Source: Saccharothrix sp. ST-888
GTDB taxonomy: Bacteria; Actinomycetota; Actinomycetes; Streptomycetales; Streptomycetaceae
NCBI RefSeq assembly: GCF_000955975.1
Contig: NZ_JYJF01000016.1
Location: 13,567 to 77,566, forward strand
Direction of reading: 5' to 3'
DNA length: 64,000 nucleotides
This document shows positions 25,417-33,924 of the stretch, piece after piece. Position numbers and translations under genes: made by a program. The number at the start of each line of letters is the position of its first letter. Within the stretch, counting starts at the first letter, position 1. Under the pieces are notes generated by a model that made no database searches, was not told where the DNA came from, and saw only the letters and a list, made by a program, of their open reading frames with translations.

Positions 25417-26928
25417 GTGCGGGACCTCGTGGTGGGAGTCGGGGCGAGCCGGGGTGTGCCGGGTGCCGAGGTGCTCGGGCTGATCGACGCCGCCCTGGCC
25501 GCCATCGGACTCGGCCGCCACCGGATCGCTCAGCTGGCCACCGTCCTGGGCAAGGCCGGGGAGCCCGGCCTGCGGGCAGCGGCGCGGGAGCTCGGCGTAC
25601 CGCTGGTCGGCCACCGTGCCGAGGCGCTGGCGGCCGTGCCCGTTCCGCATCCGTCCGGCTCGGTCCTGGCCGTGGCCGGGACGCCCAGCGTCGCGGAGGC
25701 GTCCGCCCTGCTCTCCGCGCCCGGCGGCGAACTGCTCGTCCCCAAGCGCAAGTCCGCCCGGGCCACCGTGGCGATCACCCGGCGGTCCTCCCGGCCGGCC
25801 GCCCCACTCCCCCTTCACCCTGGAGCCCCCGACGTGACCACCGAGCCCGACCTCCGCACAACGGGCGAGCCCGGCCCCCGCACGACGGACGAGCCCGACC
25901 TGCGCCACCACGGCGACGCCGAGGTACGTGCCGCCGGACTGGTCGACCTCGCCGTCAACGTCCGCACCGGCACGCCGCCGGCCTGGCTCCGCGAGCGCCT
26001 CGCCGCGACCCTGGCCGACCTCGCCGCCTACCCCGAGCAGACCGCCGCCCGGCGGGCCGTCGCCGCGCGGCACGACCGGCCGGTGGACGAGGTGCTGCTG
26101 ACCTCCGGCGCCGCCGAGGCCTTCGTCCTGCTCGCCCGCACGCTGGCGCCGCGCCATGCCGTGGTCGTGCATCCGCAGTTCACCGAGCCGGAGGCGGCCC
26201 TGCGCGACGCCGGGATCACCGTCCACCGGGTGGCCCTCCCGCCCGCCGAGGGGTTCCGGCTCACGCCGGGCGCGGTGCCCGAGGAGGCCGACCTGGTCGT
26301 CCTCGGGAACCCGACCAACCCGACGTCCGTGCTCCACCCGGCCGCCGAGGTGGCCGCGCTCGCCCGCCCCGGGCGGACACTGGTCGTCGACGAGGCGTTC
26401 ATGGACGCCGTCCCGGGCGAACGGGAGTCCCTGGCCGGGCCCGAGTACCGCGCACTGCCCGGCCGGGTGGTGGTGCTGCGCAGCCTGACCAAGACCTGGG
26501 GCCTGGCCGGGCTGCGGATCGGCTACGTGCTCGGCCCCGCCGGGCTGATCGCCCGGCTCGCCGCAGCCCAACCGCTCTGGCCGGTCTCCACCCCCGCCCT
26601 GGTCGCCGCCGAGGCGTGCAGCGCCCCCGCCGCGCTCGCCGAGGCGGAGCAGGCCGCGCACGCCATCGCCGGGCAGCGGGCTCACCTGCTCAAGGGCCTG
26701 GCCGCCGTCACCGGTGTCCGGGTGCACGGGGAGCCGGCCGCGTCCTTCGTCCTGATCGAACTGCCCGGTGCGGCGGCCGTCCGCGAGCGGCTTCGCGCGG
26801 CCGGGTTCGCGGTACGACGCGGGGACACCTTCCCGGGTCTCGGAGCAGACTGGCTGCGGATCGCGGTCCGGGACGAGGCCACCACCGACCGCTTCCTCGC
26901 CGCGCTCGCCGAGGCCGTCCACAGCTGA
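25417..26928 (+). CDS. cobC: Fusion of CobE/CbiG C-terminal domain and CobC-type PLP enzyme
   Basis: The GTG at 25417 is chosen because GAGGGGGG lies 7 bases upstream; the frame is open to 25369. Residues 1-125 form a CobE/CbiG-C domain (LVVGVGASRGVPGAEVLGLI, then LVGHRAEALAAV and ASALLSAPGGELLVPKRKSARAT). After a 45-residue Pro/Thr linker comes a class I/II aminotransferase-fold domain like Rv2231c/CobC, with FVLLARTLAPRHAVVVHPQF, VVLGNPTNPTS, VVDEAFMDAV and the PLP lysine K359 in RSLTKTWGLAGLR. The second domain is thought to make aminopropanol phosphate or threonine-derived linker for the CobD step. It stands apart from the cob operon, with no riboswitch seen in front of it. Confidence 0.9.
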   Translation: MRDLVVGVGASRGVPGAEVLGLIDAALAAIGLGRHRIAQLATVLGKAGEPGLRAAARELGVPLVGHRAEALAAVPVPHPSGSVLAVAGTPSVAEASALLSAPGGELLVPKRKSARATVAITRRSSRPAAPLPLHPGAPDVTTEPDLRTTGEPGPRTTDEPDLRHHGDAEVRAAGLVDLAVNVRTGTPPAWLRERLAATLADLAAYPEQTAARRAVAARHDRPVDEVLLTSGAAEAFVLLARTLAPRHAVVVHPQFTEPEAALRDAGITVHRVALPPAEGFRLTPGAVPEEADLVVLGNPTNPTSVLHPAAEVAALARPGRTLVVDEAFMDAVPGERESLAGPEYRALPGRVVVLRSLTKTWGLAGLRIGYVLGPAGLIARLAAAQPLWPVSTPALVAAEACSAPAALAEAEQAAHAIAGQRAHLLKGLAAVTGVRVHGEPAASFVLIELPGAAAVRERLRAAGFAVRRGDTFPGLGADWLRIAVRDEATTDRFLAALAEAVHS

Positions 26929-26983
26929 TCCGCCCGCCTCGGCCACGGGCCGGTGCGGTCTCCCGCGTGGACACCGCCGTCGG

Positions 26984-27820
26984 TCATACCAGGCTGACGG
27001 GGTCCGAGCGGCGCACCCGGCCCGGCCGCAGCACCTGCGCATACGCCCCGACACACGGCAGCAGGCCCAGACCCGGCAGCGGCTCCACCCGGTTGTACCG
27101 GGCCGGAACGCGCAACGCCTCGGTGTTGCCGGGCAGTTCACCGTGGGCGAGGGTCGGCACGACGCAGCGCGGCGTCGGCACGACGATCCGCAGCCGCAGA
27201 TCCGCGCCGACCAGCAGCTCACGTCCCACCCAGGCGTTCTCCGCGAACGGTCCGCCCTCCTCGGTACGGATCACCAGGTTCGGCCGGTAGCGCTCCGCCT
27301 CGCCCTCGCCCGGACCGCCGAGCCTCGCGATCCCGGCGAGGGTGGTGGTGGCCAGCAGGTGCAGCGGCGCGAAGTCGAAGAACGTCCCGGCGGGCGCGGC
27401 CCTGCCGAACTCGCTCTCGGTATAGCGGACATCCGCCTCGACACCGCTGCTCAGCACCTCCTCGGGGACGGAACGGCGCAGTGTCGCCCCGGCCGGCGGG
27501 GTGTCGATCAGCGAGACCCGGCGGCCGAGCCGTCCGGAGACGGCCTCGTCGATGTCGGCGTCACCGCTCCAGAGCGGCTTGCCGTCGGGGCAGGTGATCC
27601 ATGCGCCCGCCTCGGCGCCGGCTGCCCGGAAGCCGAGCAACTCCCGCCACCAGCGCGGGTTCTTGGCGCTCGCCACCTGCCCGGTCTCCCGGTCGAGCAG
27701 CGCCAGCACCCGATCCCCCGCCACCCCCCGCTCCCCCACCTCACACTCGGAAAGCCCCTCCCCGAGCATGGACTTCACCGGATAGCGCCGCAGCGCCTCC
27801 ACCACCCCGATCGTCACCAT
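26984..27820 (-). CDS. MOSC domain protein with N-terminal beta-barrel domain
   Basis: The 278-residue protein begins IGVVEALRRYPVKSMLGE, the hallmark of the MOSC N-terminal beta barrel, with AGDRVLALLD following. The C-terminal MOSC domain carries NLVIRTEEGGPFAENAWVG and a cysteine in TPRCVVPTLAHGELPGN, the usual position of the sulfur/molybdenum-cofactor ligand. Homologues include molybdenum-dependent reductases acting on N-hydroxylated compounds and sulfur carriers; the substrate here is unknown. It is convergent with cobC and divergent from the hydrolase at 28040. Confidence 0.9.
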   Translation of the reverse strand: MVTIGVVEALRRYPVKSMLGEGLSECEVGERGVAGDRVLALLDRETGQVASAKNPRWWRELLGFRAAGAEAGAWITCPDGKPLWSGDADIDEAVSGRLGRRVSLIDTPPAGATLRRSVPEEVLSSGVEADVRYTESEFGRAAPAGTFFDFAPLHLLATTTLAGIARLGGPGEGEAERYRPNLVIRTEEGGPFAENAWVGRELLVGADLRLRIVVPTPRCVVPTLAHGELPGNTEALRVPARYNRVEPLPGLGLLPCVGAYAQVLRPGRVRRSDPVSLV

Positions 27821-28039
27821 GCCGACACCCTGTCAGAGCGCGACAGACTCCTGCTTCGCACGCCGCCTACGGCACTCTGGGTAATCGCACTGTTACAGTC
27901 AATCACCGGGTGGAGGTGGGAACACTGCTCCGGCGCTGCCGGATTTGCGGCAACTCCCGCGCATTTCCCGCCCGCACCCGGACCCGGTGCGCATCGCAAC
28001 GGCAGGTCCATGAGAAGCACCCGAGCAGAGGCGGTATTC

Positions 28040-29377
28040 ATGGCACAGGAAGCCAGGATCGACGTCGAGTTGACGGCGAAGAAGGGCGAAGCGGAGCCCT
28101 CGGCCGAGCAGGTGAAGACATTCGCCACGGCGCTGAGGCCGGGAGCGTGGTTCGCCACCCCGTCGGGCACGGGGCGCACCGACGACCGGCAGCCGGACGC
28201 GGAGTGGCAGCTGGAGTCCTCCCGGCCGTACCGGGGCGAGGTGGCGCAGGGCAAGGCGGCCGTGTACTACGGCAAGGGCCACAAGAGCACGCTGGTGAAG
28301 CCGTTCATCTTCGCGGACGGGTTCAACTACGGCCCCAGCGACCTGACGGCCCTGTGGGCCCACTTCAACGCGCCCTACGCGAAGGGCAGGAAGGGATTCC
28401 TGGACCAGTTGCTCGATGCGGGCATCGACGTCATCCTGGTCGGCTTCGAGCAGCGGCACACCTACCTCCAGGCCAACGCCGGCGTGGTGATCAGCGCCAT
28501 CCACCAGGCCATCGACGACCGGCGGGGCGGCGAGCCGCTGATCGTCGGCGGGGTGAGCATGGGCGGCATCATCACCCGCTACGCCCTCGCCGAGATGGAG
28601 CACCACAAGGTCGACCACCAGACCGCGACCTACCTCTCCTGGGACTCCCCGCACAACGGGGCGTGGATCCCGCTGGTGCTCCAGCAGATGGCGTACTTCT
28701 TCGAGGACGTCCCGACCGGCAAGCCGGGGCCCAAGCAGGCCGACCTGATCAGGAGCCCTGCCGCGCAGCAGCTGCTGTGGGCCTGGGTGGAGAACGCGAA
28801 GTACTCCGGCCCGGTCGCGACCGTCAGCAAGCTGCGCCAGGAGTTCCTGTCGGAGCTGAAGAAGTACGGCCAGTTCCCGGCCCGGCCCCGCAAGCTGGGT
28901 GTGGCCAACGGCACCGGCGACGGGATCGGCCGCCAGCTGCCGCCCGGGGAGGTGGTGTTCGACTGGAAGGTACCGCTGGTCGCCGCCGCCCAGGCCCGGT
29001 TCCAGCCCGCCTCCGACGAGCAGCAGCCGATCGGCGAGATGAAGTTCATGGGCCAGGTGCGGCGGGGCAACACCTCGTACGTCCCCGCCCTCGACGGCGC
29101 GCCCGGCGGCGCCCTCGACTCCTTCGGCCTGGTCGCGGACGCGCTCAAGGCCAAGATCCCGGCCAACTACCGCAGCGGGTGCTTCGTCCCCACGGTGAGC
29201 GCGGTCGCGCTGGACTACGACCCGGTCAAGTGGGACGTCGACCCGTACGAGAACATCGACGAACTGCCCATCGAGAAGAGCATGCTGGACGAGTTCCGGT
29301 GCGACTCCCGGAACACCGAGCACAGCCAGGTGACCGAGACGCTGGTCCAGTGGATCCTGGAGCGGATCGTCGGCTGA
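28040..29377 (+). CDS. Alpha/beta-hydrolase-fold protein (lipase-like), intracellular
   Basis: The ATG at 28040 has AGAGGCGG 8 bases upstream; the open frame further 5' (to 26768) crosses the cobC and MOSC genes and is not coding. The 445-residue protein has no signal peptide. The core starts with KPFIFADGFNYGP, followed by GIDVILVGFEQRHTYLQ. The nucleophile elbow is VGGVSMGGIITRYAL (S173), then SWDSPHNGAWIPL, as in PGAP1/lipase-like esterases. The C-terminal third has no domain that I recognise. The function is probably ester hydrolysis, but it could be a non-catalytic member. It is monocistronic and ends in a strong terminator. Confidence 0.8.
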   Translation: MAQEARIDVELTAKKGEAEPSAEQVKTFATALRPGAWFATPSGTGRTDDRQPDAEWQLESSRPYRGEVAQGKAAVYYGKGHKSTLVKPFIFADGFNYGPSDLTALWAHFNAPYAKGRKGFLDQLLDAGIDVILVGFEQRHTYLQANAGVVISAIHQAIDDRRGGEPLIVGGVSMGGIITRYALAEMEHHKVDHQTATYLSWDSPHNGAWIPLVLQQMAYFFEDVPTGKPGPKQADLIRSPAAQQLLWAWVENAKYSGPVATVSKLRQEFLSELKKYGQFPARPRKLGVANGTGDGIGRQLPPGEVVFDWKVPLVAAAQARFQPASDEQQPIGEMKFMGQVRRGNTSYVPALDGAPGGALDSFGLVADALKAKIPANYRSGCFVPTVSAVALDYDPVKWDVDPYENIDELPIEKSMLDEFRCDSRNTEHSQVTETLVQWILERIVG

Positions 29378-29389
29378 CGCCGACGGCAC

Positions 29390-29440
29390 GCGCACCGCGG
29401 CCGCTCCGGGCGACCCGCCCCCGGAGCGGCCGCGGTGCGC
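29390..29440 (+). terminator. 21-bp perfect hairpin after the lipase-like gene
   Basis: Arms 29390-29410 and 29420-29440 pair perfectly over 21 bases (starting GCGCACCGCGGCCGCTCC) around a 9-base loop, between convergent genes. It can serve both strands. Confidence 0.65.
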
Positions 29441-29448
29441 TCCGGCGG

Positions 29449-30582
29449 TTACCCGCGGGCCGGGCGCCAGGCGCGGGCGGCGGCGATCCGGCGAGTCGCG
29501 CTGGGGTGGGTGGCGAAGAGGAGCTCCAGCAGCCGGGGCGGGTCCACGTCGGAGATGTTGGTGACCGCGAGGCGGCGCTGCATGGCGATGAACTGCTCGG
29601 GGTCCTCGGTGAGTTCGAGGGCGTGCAGATCGGCCCGCACCTCGATGCGGCGGCTCACCGCACACTGGAGCGGTCCGGTGGCGGCGCCGATCAGCGCGGC
29701 GCAGGCGGCCAGCAGCGGCAGCGACCGGGGGTCGGCGGCGTCCGTGGCACCGGCCGCCGAGAGCAGCACCGACCAGTCGGCGAGCAGCCCCAGCAGGCAG
29801 ACGGCCACGGCGGCGCCGACCGCGCCGAGGACGGTCCCGACCAGGACGTCCCGGTGCTGGACGTGCCCCAACTCGTGGGCCACCACCAGTTCCACCTCAC
29901 GCGGTTCGGCGGTGGAGAGCAGGGTGTCGTAGGCGACGATCCGGCGGGTGGCGCCGAAGCCGGAGACGTACGCGTTGAGGGCGGTGGTCCGGCGCGAGGC
30001 GTCGGCGACCAGCACGTCGCGCACCCGGATCCCGTCCCGCTGCGCCAGGTCCAGGAGCGCGGTGCGCAGTTCACCGGCGGGCAGCGGGGTGAAGCGGTTG
30101 AACACCGGCTCGATCAGGAGCGGGTGGAGGAAGGAGAGGGCGACGGTGAGCAGCGCGGCGAAGCCCGCTGCGGGCAGCCACCAGCCGTGCGGGGAGCGCC
30201 CGGTGAGCGCGTACAGCCCGTACACCACCGGGAGGGCGATCAGCAGGCCGAGCGCCAGGCCGCGCAGGACGTCCACGGCCCAGCCGCGCCAGCCCTGGGT
30301 GACCAGGCCGTAGCGGCGGCGGACGATCCGGACCCGCGCGCCGAACGGGAGTTGCAGCACCTGGCCGATCAGCAGCAGGACGGCCGTACCGGCCAGCACC
30401 TGCGCCGTGCGCGAGCCGCCGAACAGTCCGCCCACCGCCGTGACCAGCCCGGCCCCGGCGGGGGTGAGACCGAGGGCGAGCGTGCAGAGCAGCCCGGCGA
30501 TCCGGCCGCCGAGGGCCCACGGCAGCTGGGCGCGGCGCAGCGCCCGGCCTCGGGCCATCTGTGCCGGGGTGAAGTCGTCCAT
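29449..30582 (-). CDS. M48-family membrane zinc metalloprotease (CAAX/Ste24-like)
   Basis: The 377-residue protein has about six membrane segments and the zinc motif HELGH in VVAHELGHVQHRDVLVG. A downstream glutamate in EVRADLHALELTEDPEQF completes the gluzincin site. The C-terminal LFATHPSATRRIAAAR is typical of HtpX/Ste24-like peptidases. It probably degrades or processes membrane proteins at the cytoplasmic face. It starts at 30582 behind a short leader and is separated from glnII by a terminator. Confidence 0.9.
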   Translation of the reverse strand: MDDFTPAQMARGRALRRAQLPWALGGRIAGLLCTLALGLTPAGAGLVTAVGGLFGGSRTAQVLAGTAVLLLIGQVLQLPFGARVRIVRRRYGLVTQGWRGWAVDVLRGLALGLLIALPVVYGLYALTGRSPHGWWLPAAGFAALLTVALSFLHPLLIEPVFNRFTPLPAGELRTALLDLAQRDGIRVRDVLVADASRRTTALNAYVSGFGATRRIVAYDTLLSTAEPREVELVVAHELGHVQHRDVLVGTVLGAVGAAVAVCLLGLLADWSVLLSAAGATDAADPRSLPLLAACAALIGAATGPLQCAVSRRIEVRADLHALELTEDPEQFIAMQRRLAVTNISDVDPPRLLELLFATHPSATRRIAAARAWRPARG

Positions 30583-30643
30583 GCCGGCAAGCGTATGCGT
30601 CAGCGGCGCGGGACTGCGGATCCCGGCCGGCCCCGGAACGGGC

Positions 30644-30689
30644 GGTGCCCGCCGGGCGCCTCCCTCAACAGGGGCGTCCGGCGGGCACC
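30644..30689 (-). terminator. Hairpin after glnII
   Basis: A 17-bp stem with one mismatch (GGTGCCCGCCGGGCGCC and its partner at 30673-30689) with a 12-base loop lies just downstream of the glnII stop on the minus strand. Confidence 0.6.
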
Positions 30690-30711
30690 ATGGGTTCGGT
30701 CCCGGCCGGGA

Positions 30712-31734
30712 TCAGACCTGGCCGGCCTTCTCCAGGGCGGCGCAGCAGGTGTTGACCAGCAGGCGGGTCACCACGTACGGGTCGACGTTGGCGTTCGGGC
30801 GACGGTCCTCGATGTAGCCCTTCTGCTCCACCTCGACCTGCCACGGGATGCGGACCGAGGCACCGCGGTCGGAGACGCCGTAGCTGTAGACGTTCCACGG
30901 GGCGGTCTCGTGCTTGCCGGTGAGGCGGGTCTCGATCTCGGCACCGTACTGGGTGACGTGCTCCAGCACCTTCTCCTGGGAGGCGCCGAGCGACTCGCAG
31001 GCGGTGATGATCGCGTCGTAGCCCTCGCGCATGGCCTTGGTGGAGAAGTTGGTGTGCGCACCGGCGCCGTTCCAGTCACCGCGGACCGGCTTGGCGTCCA
31101 GGGTGGCGTCGATGCCGAACTCCTCGGCGGTGCGGTAGAGCAGGTAGCGGGCGACCCACATGTGGTCGGAGACGGTCACCGCGTCGACCGGGCCGATCTG
31201 GAACTCCCACTGGCCGGGCATGACCTCGGCATTGATGCCGCAGATGGCCAGGCCGGCCGCGATGCAGCGGTCCAGGTGCAGCTCGACGATCTCGCGGCCG
31301 AAGACCTCCTCGGCGCCGACACCGCAGTAGTAACCGCCCTGCGGGGCCGGGAAGCCGCCCTCGGGGAAGCCGAGCGGACGGGAGCCCTTGAAGAAGGTGT
31401 ACTCCTGCTCGATACCGAAGATCGACTCCTGCGCGGCGTACTGCTCGGCGATCGGACGCAGCAGCGCACGGGTGTTGGACTCGTGCGGGGTGCCGTCGGT
31501 CTCGTTGACCTCGCACAGGACCAGGATGTTGTCGCCGCCGCGGATCGGGTCCGGGAAGGTGGCGACCGGCGCCAGCACGCGGTCCGAGGCGTGGCCCTCG
31601 GCCTGGTTGGTGGAGGAGCCGTCGAAGCCCCAGGTGGGGATCTTGTCAGCGTTGGCCAGAACACGAGTCTTGGAGCGGAGCTTGGCGGTCGGCTTGGTGC
31701 CGTCGATCCAGATGTACTCGGCCTTGATTGCCAT
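30712..31734 (-). CDS. glnII: Glutamine synthetase type II (eukaryotic-like)
   Basis: The 340-residue GSII enzyme condenses glutamate and ammonia. Diagnostic segments are the start MAIKAEYIWIDG, WGFDGSSTNQAEG, FGIEQEYTFF, the ATP/glutamate site GQWEFQIGP, GDWNGAGAHTNFSTKAMRE and RIPWQVEVEQKGYIEDRRPN. The ATG at 31734 is fixed by GAGG upstream and by homologues; the longer frame enters the promoter. Length is normal (about 340-345). Upstream lies a four-element GlnR-type operator, so nitrogen control is expected. GSII is the short-lived, heat-labile second glutamine synthetase of Streptomyces and its relatives. Confidence 0.97.
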   Translation of the reverse strand: MAIKAEYIWIDGTKPTAKLRSKTRVLANADKIPTWGFDGSSTNQAEGHASDRVLAPVATFPDPIRGGDNILVLCEVNETDGTPHESNTRALLRPIAEQYAAQESIFGIEQEYTFFKGSRPLGFPEGGFPAPQGGYYCGVGAEEVFGREIVELHLDRCIAAGLAICGINAEVMPGQWEFQIGPVDAVTVSDHMWVARYLLYRTAEEFGIDATLDAKPVRGDWNGAGAHTNFSTKAMREGYDAIITACESLGASQEKVLEHVTQYGAEIETRLTGKHETAPWNVYSYGVSDRGASVRIPWQVEVEQKGYIEDRRPNANVDPYVVTRLLVNTCCAALEKAGQV

Positions 31735-31789
31735 CGCTGGGTACCTCACTGCTTGGGTGGTGGGTGCCCGCGTAGCGTCGCAAGCTGCC

Positions 31790-31827
31790 GTTTCCCGGTT
31801 GTTCCTCCTATGTAACGCCCATGTGAA
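31790..31827 (-). promoter_or_regulatory. GlnR operator upstream of glnII
   Basis: Read on the minus strand the site is TTCAC-N6-GTTAC-N6-GGAAC-N6-GAAAC, with half-sites exactly 11 bases apart. This matches the actinobacterial GlnR consensus (gTnAc-n6-GaAAc repeated). It ends 56 bases before the glnII start codon, as expected for activation under nitrogen limitation. Confidence 0.8.
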
Positions 31828-31915
31828 CCAACCGTCCGCAGTGGCATGCTTACGTTCCGGTGGTACCGGAGCCGGTTTCCGGGGCCTGAGCTGACGTTGT
31901 CGCAGGCTACTGGAG

Positions 31916-32827
31916 TCAGCGGCGGCGCGCACGGGTATTGCGGCGGCGGCGTGAAATCAGCCAGAGCGCGCCGGTTCCGACGGCGATCAGCGCCCCCGCG
32001 GTGGCCGCCAGCGGGCCGGTGCCGCTGCTGCCGGTGAAGGCGAGTTCCCGGCCGGCCGCGGTGGTGCTCGCCGCCGAGGCGGTCGGCTTGGCCGGGGTCG
32101 CGGAGGCGGAGGCGGCGGCGGGCACCGGCTTCTCACAGCTGACCGAGGCGACCGTGATGGTGCCGGTCACCTTGGCCACGTTGAGGTTGAGCGGGTTGAC
32201 CGCCACGTCCACCTTCAGCGCGGAGGCGGCGGCCGTGCTGGAGGTGGTGGTCCGCCGGGAGAACTCGATGTCCACGCTGCCGACCGCCGGTACGTCCACA
32301 TGGGTCGGCCCGTTCAGCCCGAGCGCGACCGACTTGCCGAGCACCGTGACCCGGGCGGGCGCGGTGACCTTCGCGGTCGGCTGACCGTCCACCGGGCAGC
32401 TGGCCTCGGCGCTGAGCGCCTCCAGACCGATCAGGGTGGAGAGCAGACCGGGCGCGTGGAGGTCGGCGCCGACCAGGCTGACGGAGGCGGCGGTGCCGTG
32501 CCGGTCGGCCGTGGTGGTCGACCGGCCGACCTCCGCCTTGACCAGGGTGACCGGCCGGCCCTGGTCCACGCCGTCCACCTTGGCCGCGAGCAGCGACTGG
32601 TCGCGCTGGGCCGGGGACTCCACCTTGTTCAGGGCGATGTCCACCGGCACGTCCACCGTGTTGTTCAACAGGCTGACGTCGAGCGCGAGTTCCGCCGTCA
32701 CCGCACGCGCCTTCCCCGGCGAGGGGGTCGGCCCGGTGGCGTGGGCGGTGCCGCCGGAGAGGGTGAGGGCACCTGCCACCAGTCCGGTGGCAGCGGCGGA
32801 GCGGAGAACGGAATTGAGCACGGGCAT
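31916..32827 (-). CDS. Secreted LAxTG-anchored cell-wall protein
   Basis: The 303-residue protein has a Sec signal peptide of about 30 residues ending in GGTAHA. The beta-rich body has no enzyme motif. A Ala/Pro/Thr-rich stalk follows, then LAFTG (residues 262-266), a hydrophobic helix and an Arg-rich tail. This is the layout of class E sortase substrates, whose motif is LAxTG, in Streptomyces (SCO1860-like). It probably ends up covalently fixed to peptidoglycan on the outside. It lies alone, reading towards the glnII promoter region. Confidence 0.85.
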   Translation of the reverse strand: MPVLNSVLRSAAATGLVAGALTLSGGTAHATGPTPSPGKARAVTAELALDVSLLNNTVDVPVDIALNKVESPAQRDQSLLAAKVDGVDQGRPVTLVKAEVGRSTTTADRHGTAASVSLVGADLHAPGLLSTLIGLEALSAEASCPVDGQPTAKVTAPARVTVLGKSVALGLNGPTHVDVPAVGSVDIEFSRRTTTSSTAAASALKVDVAVNPLNLNVAKVTGTITVASVSCEKPVPAAASASATPAKPTASAASTTAAGRELAFTGSSGTGPLAATAGALIAVGTGALWLISRRRRNTRARRR

Positions 32828-33019
32828 GGCGGATGACCCCCACGGGTGACGGATGGAGAGAGCGCCACCGTGGTCACCCCGCGCGCAGGCTGGTACCGCG
32901 CCGGTCCGGAGGCAGGGGCTTGTGCTCTCGACTTCCGTCAGTCTCTTCCGGAGCGTCCATCACATGGGCAACACCATGTGCCCGTTCACTCCTTCGAGTG
33001 GGGTTGACGCCGGATACTC

Positions 33020-33069
33020 CTTATCGGGGCGTGGGTTGCTGCAACTTATCGGGGCGGGCGTTGCTGCAG
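33020..33069. repeat. 25-bp imperfect tandem repeat upstream of the LAxTG gene
   Basis: Two 25-base units (33020-33044, 33045-33069) beginning CTTATCGGGGCG and ending GTTGCTGCA differ at three positions, with a further decayed GCGTTGCT echo to about 33098. They lie in the 281-base gap between the LAxTG and ung genes, which holds no other gene. Confidence 0.6.
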
Positions 33070-33108
33070 CAGGCGTCGCTACAGCACGCGTTGCTCCGGC
33101 CGCAGCTG

Positions 33109-33786
33109 CTACGGCAGGCGCCAGTCCACCGGCTGTGCACCCTGACGGGCCAGCAGCTCGTTCGCCCGGCTGAACGGGCGGGAGCCGAAGAAGCCCCGGT
33201 CCGCCGACATCGGGCTCGGGTGCGCCGACTCCACCGCAGGCACCTGCCCCAGCAGGGGGCGCAGATTACGGGCGTCACGCCCCCAGAGGATCGCCACCAG
33301 CGGGCCTCCGCGCGCCACCAGCGCCCGGATCGCCTGCTCGGTGACCTCCTCCCAGCCCTTGCCCCGATGCGCGGCCGGCTTGCCCGGCGCGGTGGTCAGC
33401 GCGCGGTTGAGCAGCAGCACGCCCTGCTCCGTCCACGGGGTGAGGTCACCGTTGGCGGGCGGCGGGAACCCGAGGTCGCGGCCGTACTCCTGGAAGATGT
33501 TGATCAGGCTGCCCGGGATCGGCCGGACCTGCGGCGCGACCGAGAAGCTCAGCCCGACCGCGTGTCCCGGCGTCGGGTACGGGTCCTGGCCGACGATCAG
33601 CACCCGTACCGAGTCGAAGGGTTGCTGGAACGCCCGCAGGACGTTCGGCCCGGCCGGGAGATAGGTGCGGCCTGCGGACAGCTCGCCGCGCAGGAAGTCA
33701 CCCATGGCGGCGACCCGCCCGGCCACCGGCTCCAGGGCGCTGGCCCAGCCGGGTTCGACGATCTCGTTCAGTGGACGCGGTGCCAT
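33109..33786 (-). CDS. ung: Uracil-DNA glycosylase
   Basis: The 225-residue family 1 enzyme removes uracil from DNA. It shows the water-activating motif GQDPYPTPGHAVGL with its catalytic aspartate, and LLNRALTT for uracil recognition. The minor-groove loop is present as SAHPSPMSADRGFFGSRPF with the catalytic histidine. Length is normal. It is transcribed alone. Confidence 0.96.
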   Translation of the reverse strand: MAPRPLNEIVEPGWASALEPVAGRVAAMGDFLRGELSAGRTYLPAGPNVLRAFQQPFDSVRVLIVGQDPYPTPGHAVGLSFSVAPQVRPIPGSLINIFQEYGRDLGFPPPANGDLTPWTEQGVLLLNRALTTAPGKPAAHRGKGWEEVTEQAIRALVARGGPLVAILWGRDARNLRPLLGQVPAVESAHPSPMSADRGFFGSRPFSRANELLARQGAQPVDWRLP

Positions 33787-33924
33787 ACCGCCACCCTATC
33801 GGCCCAACGGACCGCAGACCTCCGTCTTGCCCGCCCGCTCCCCTCTTCGTACCCGCCGTCGTACTCGCCGTCCCTCGGGCGCGGGGCCGCCGTGGCCCGG
33901 GGCAGCCCCGGGTGGCCCCGGGTG

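Noticed and set aside
26768..28039. The 5' part of a long plus frame reaching the lipase-like gene
   Set aside because: It runs over the cobC end and the antisense MOSC gene and has no coding character; the ATG at 28040 with a good ribosome-binding site is the real start.
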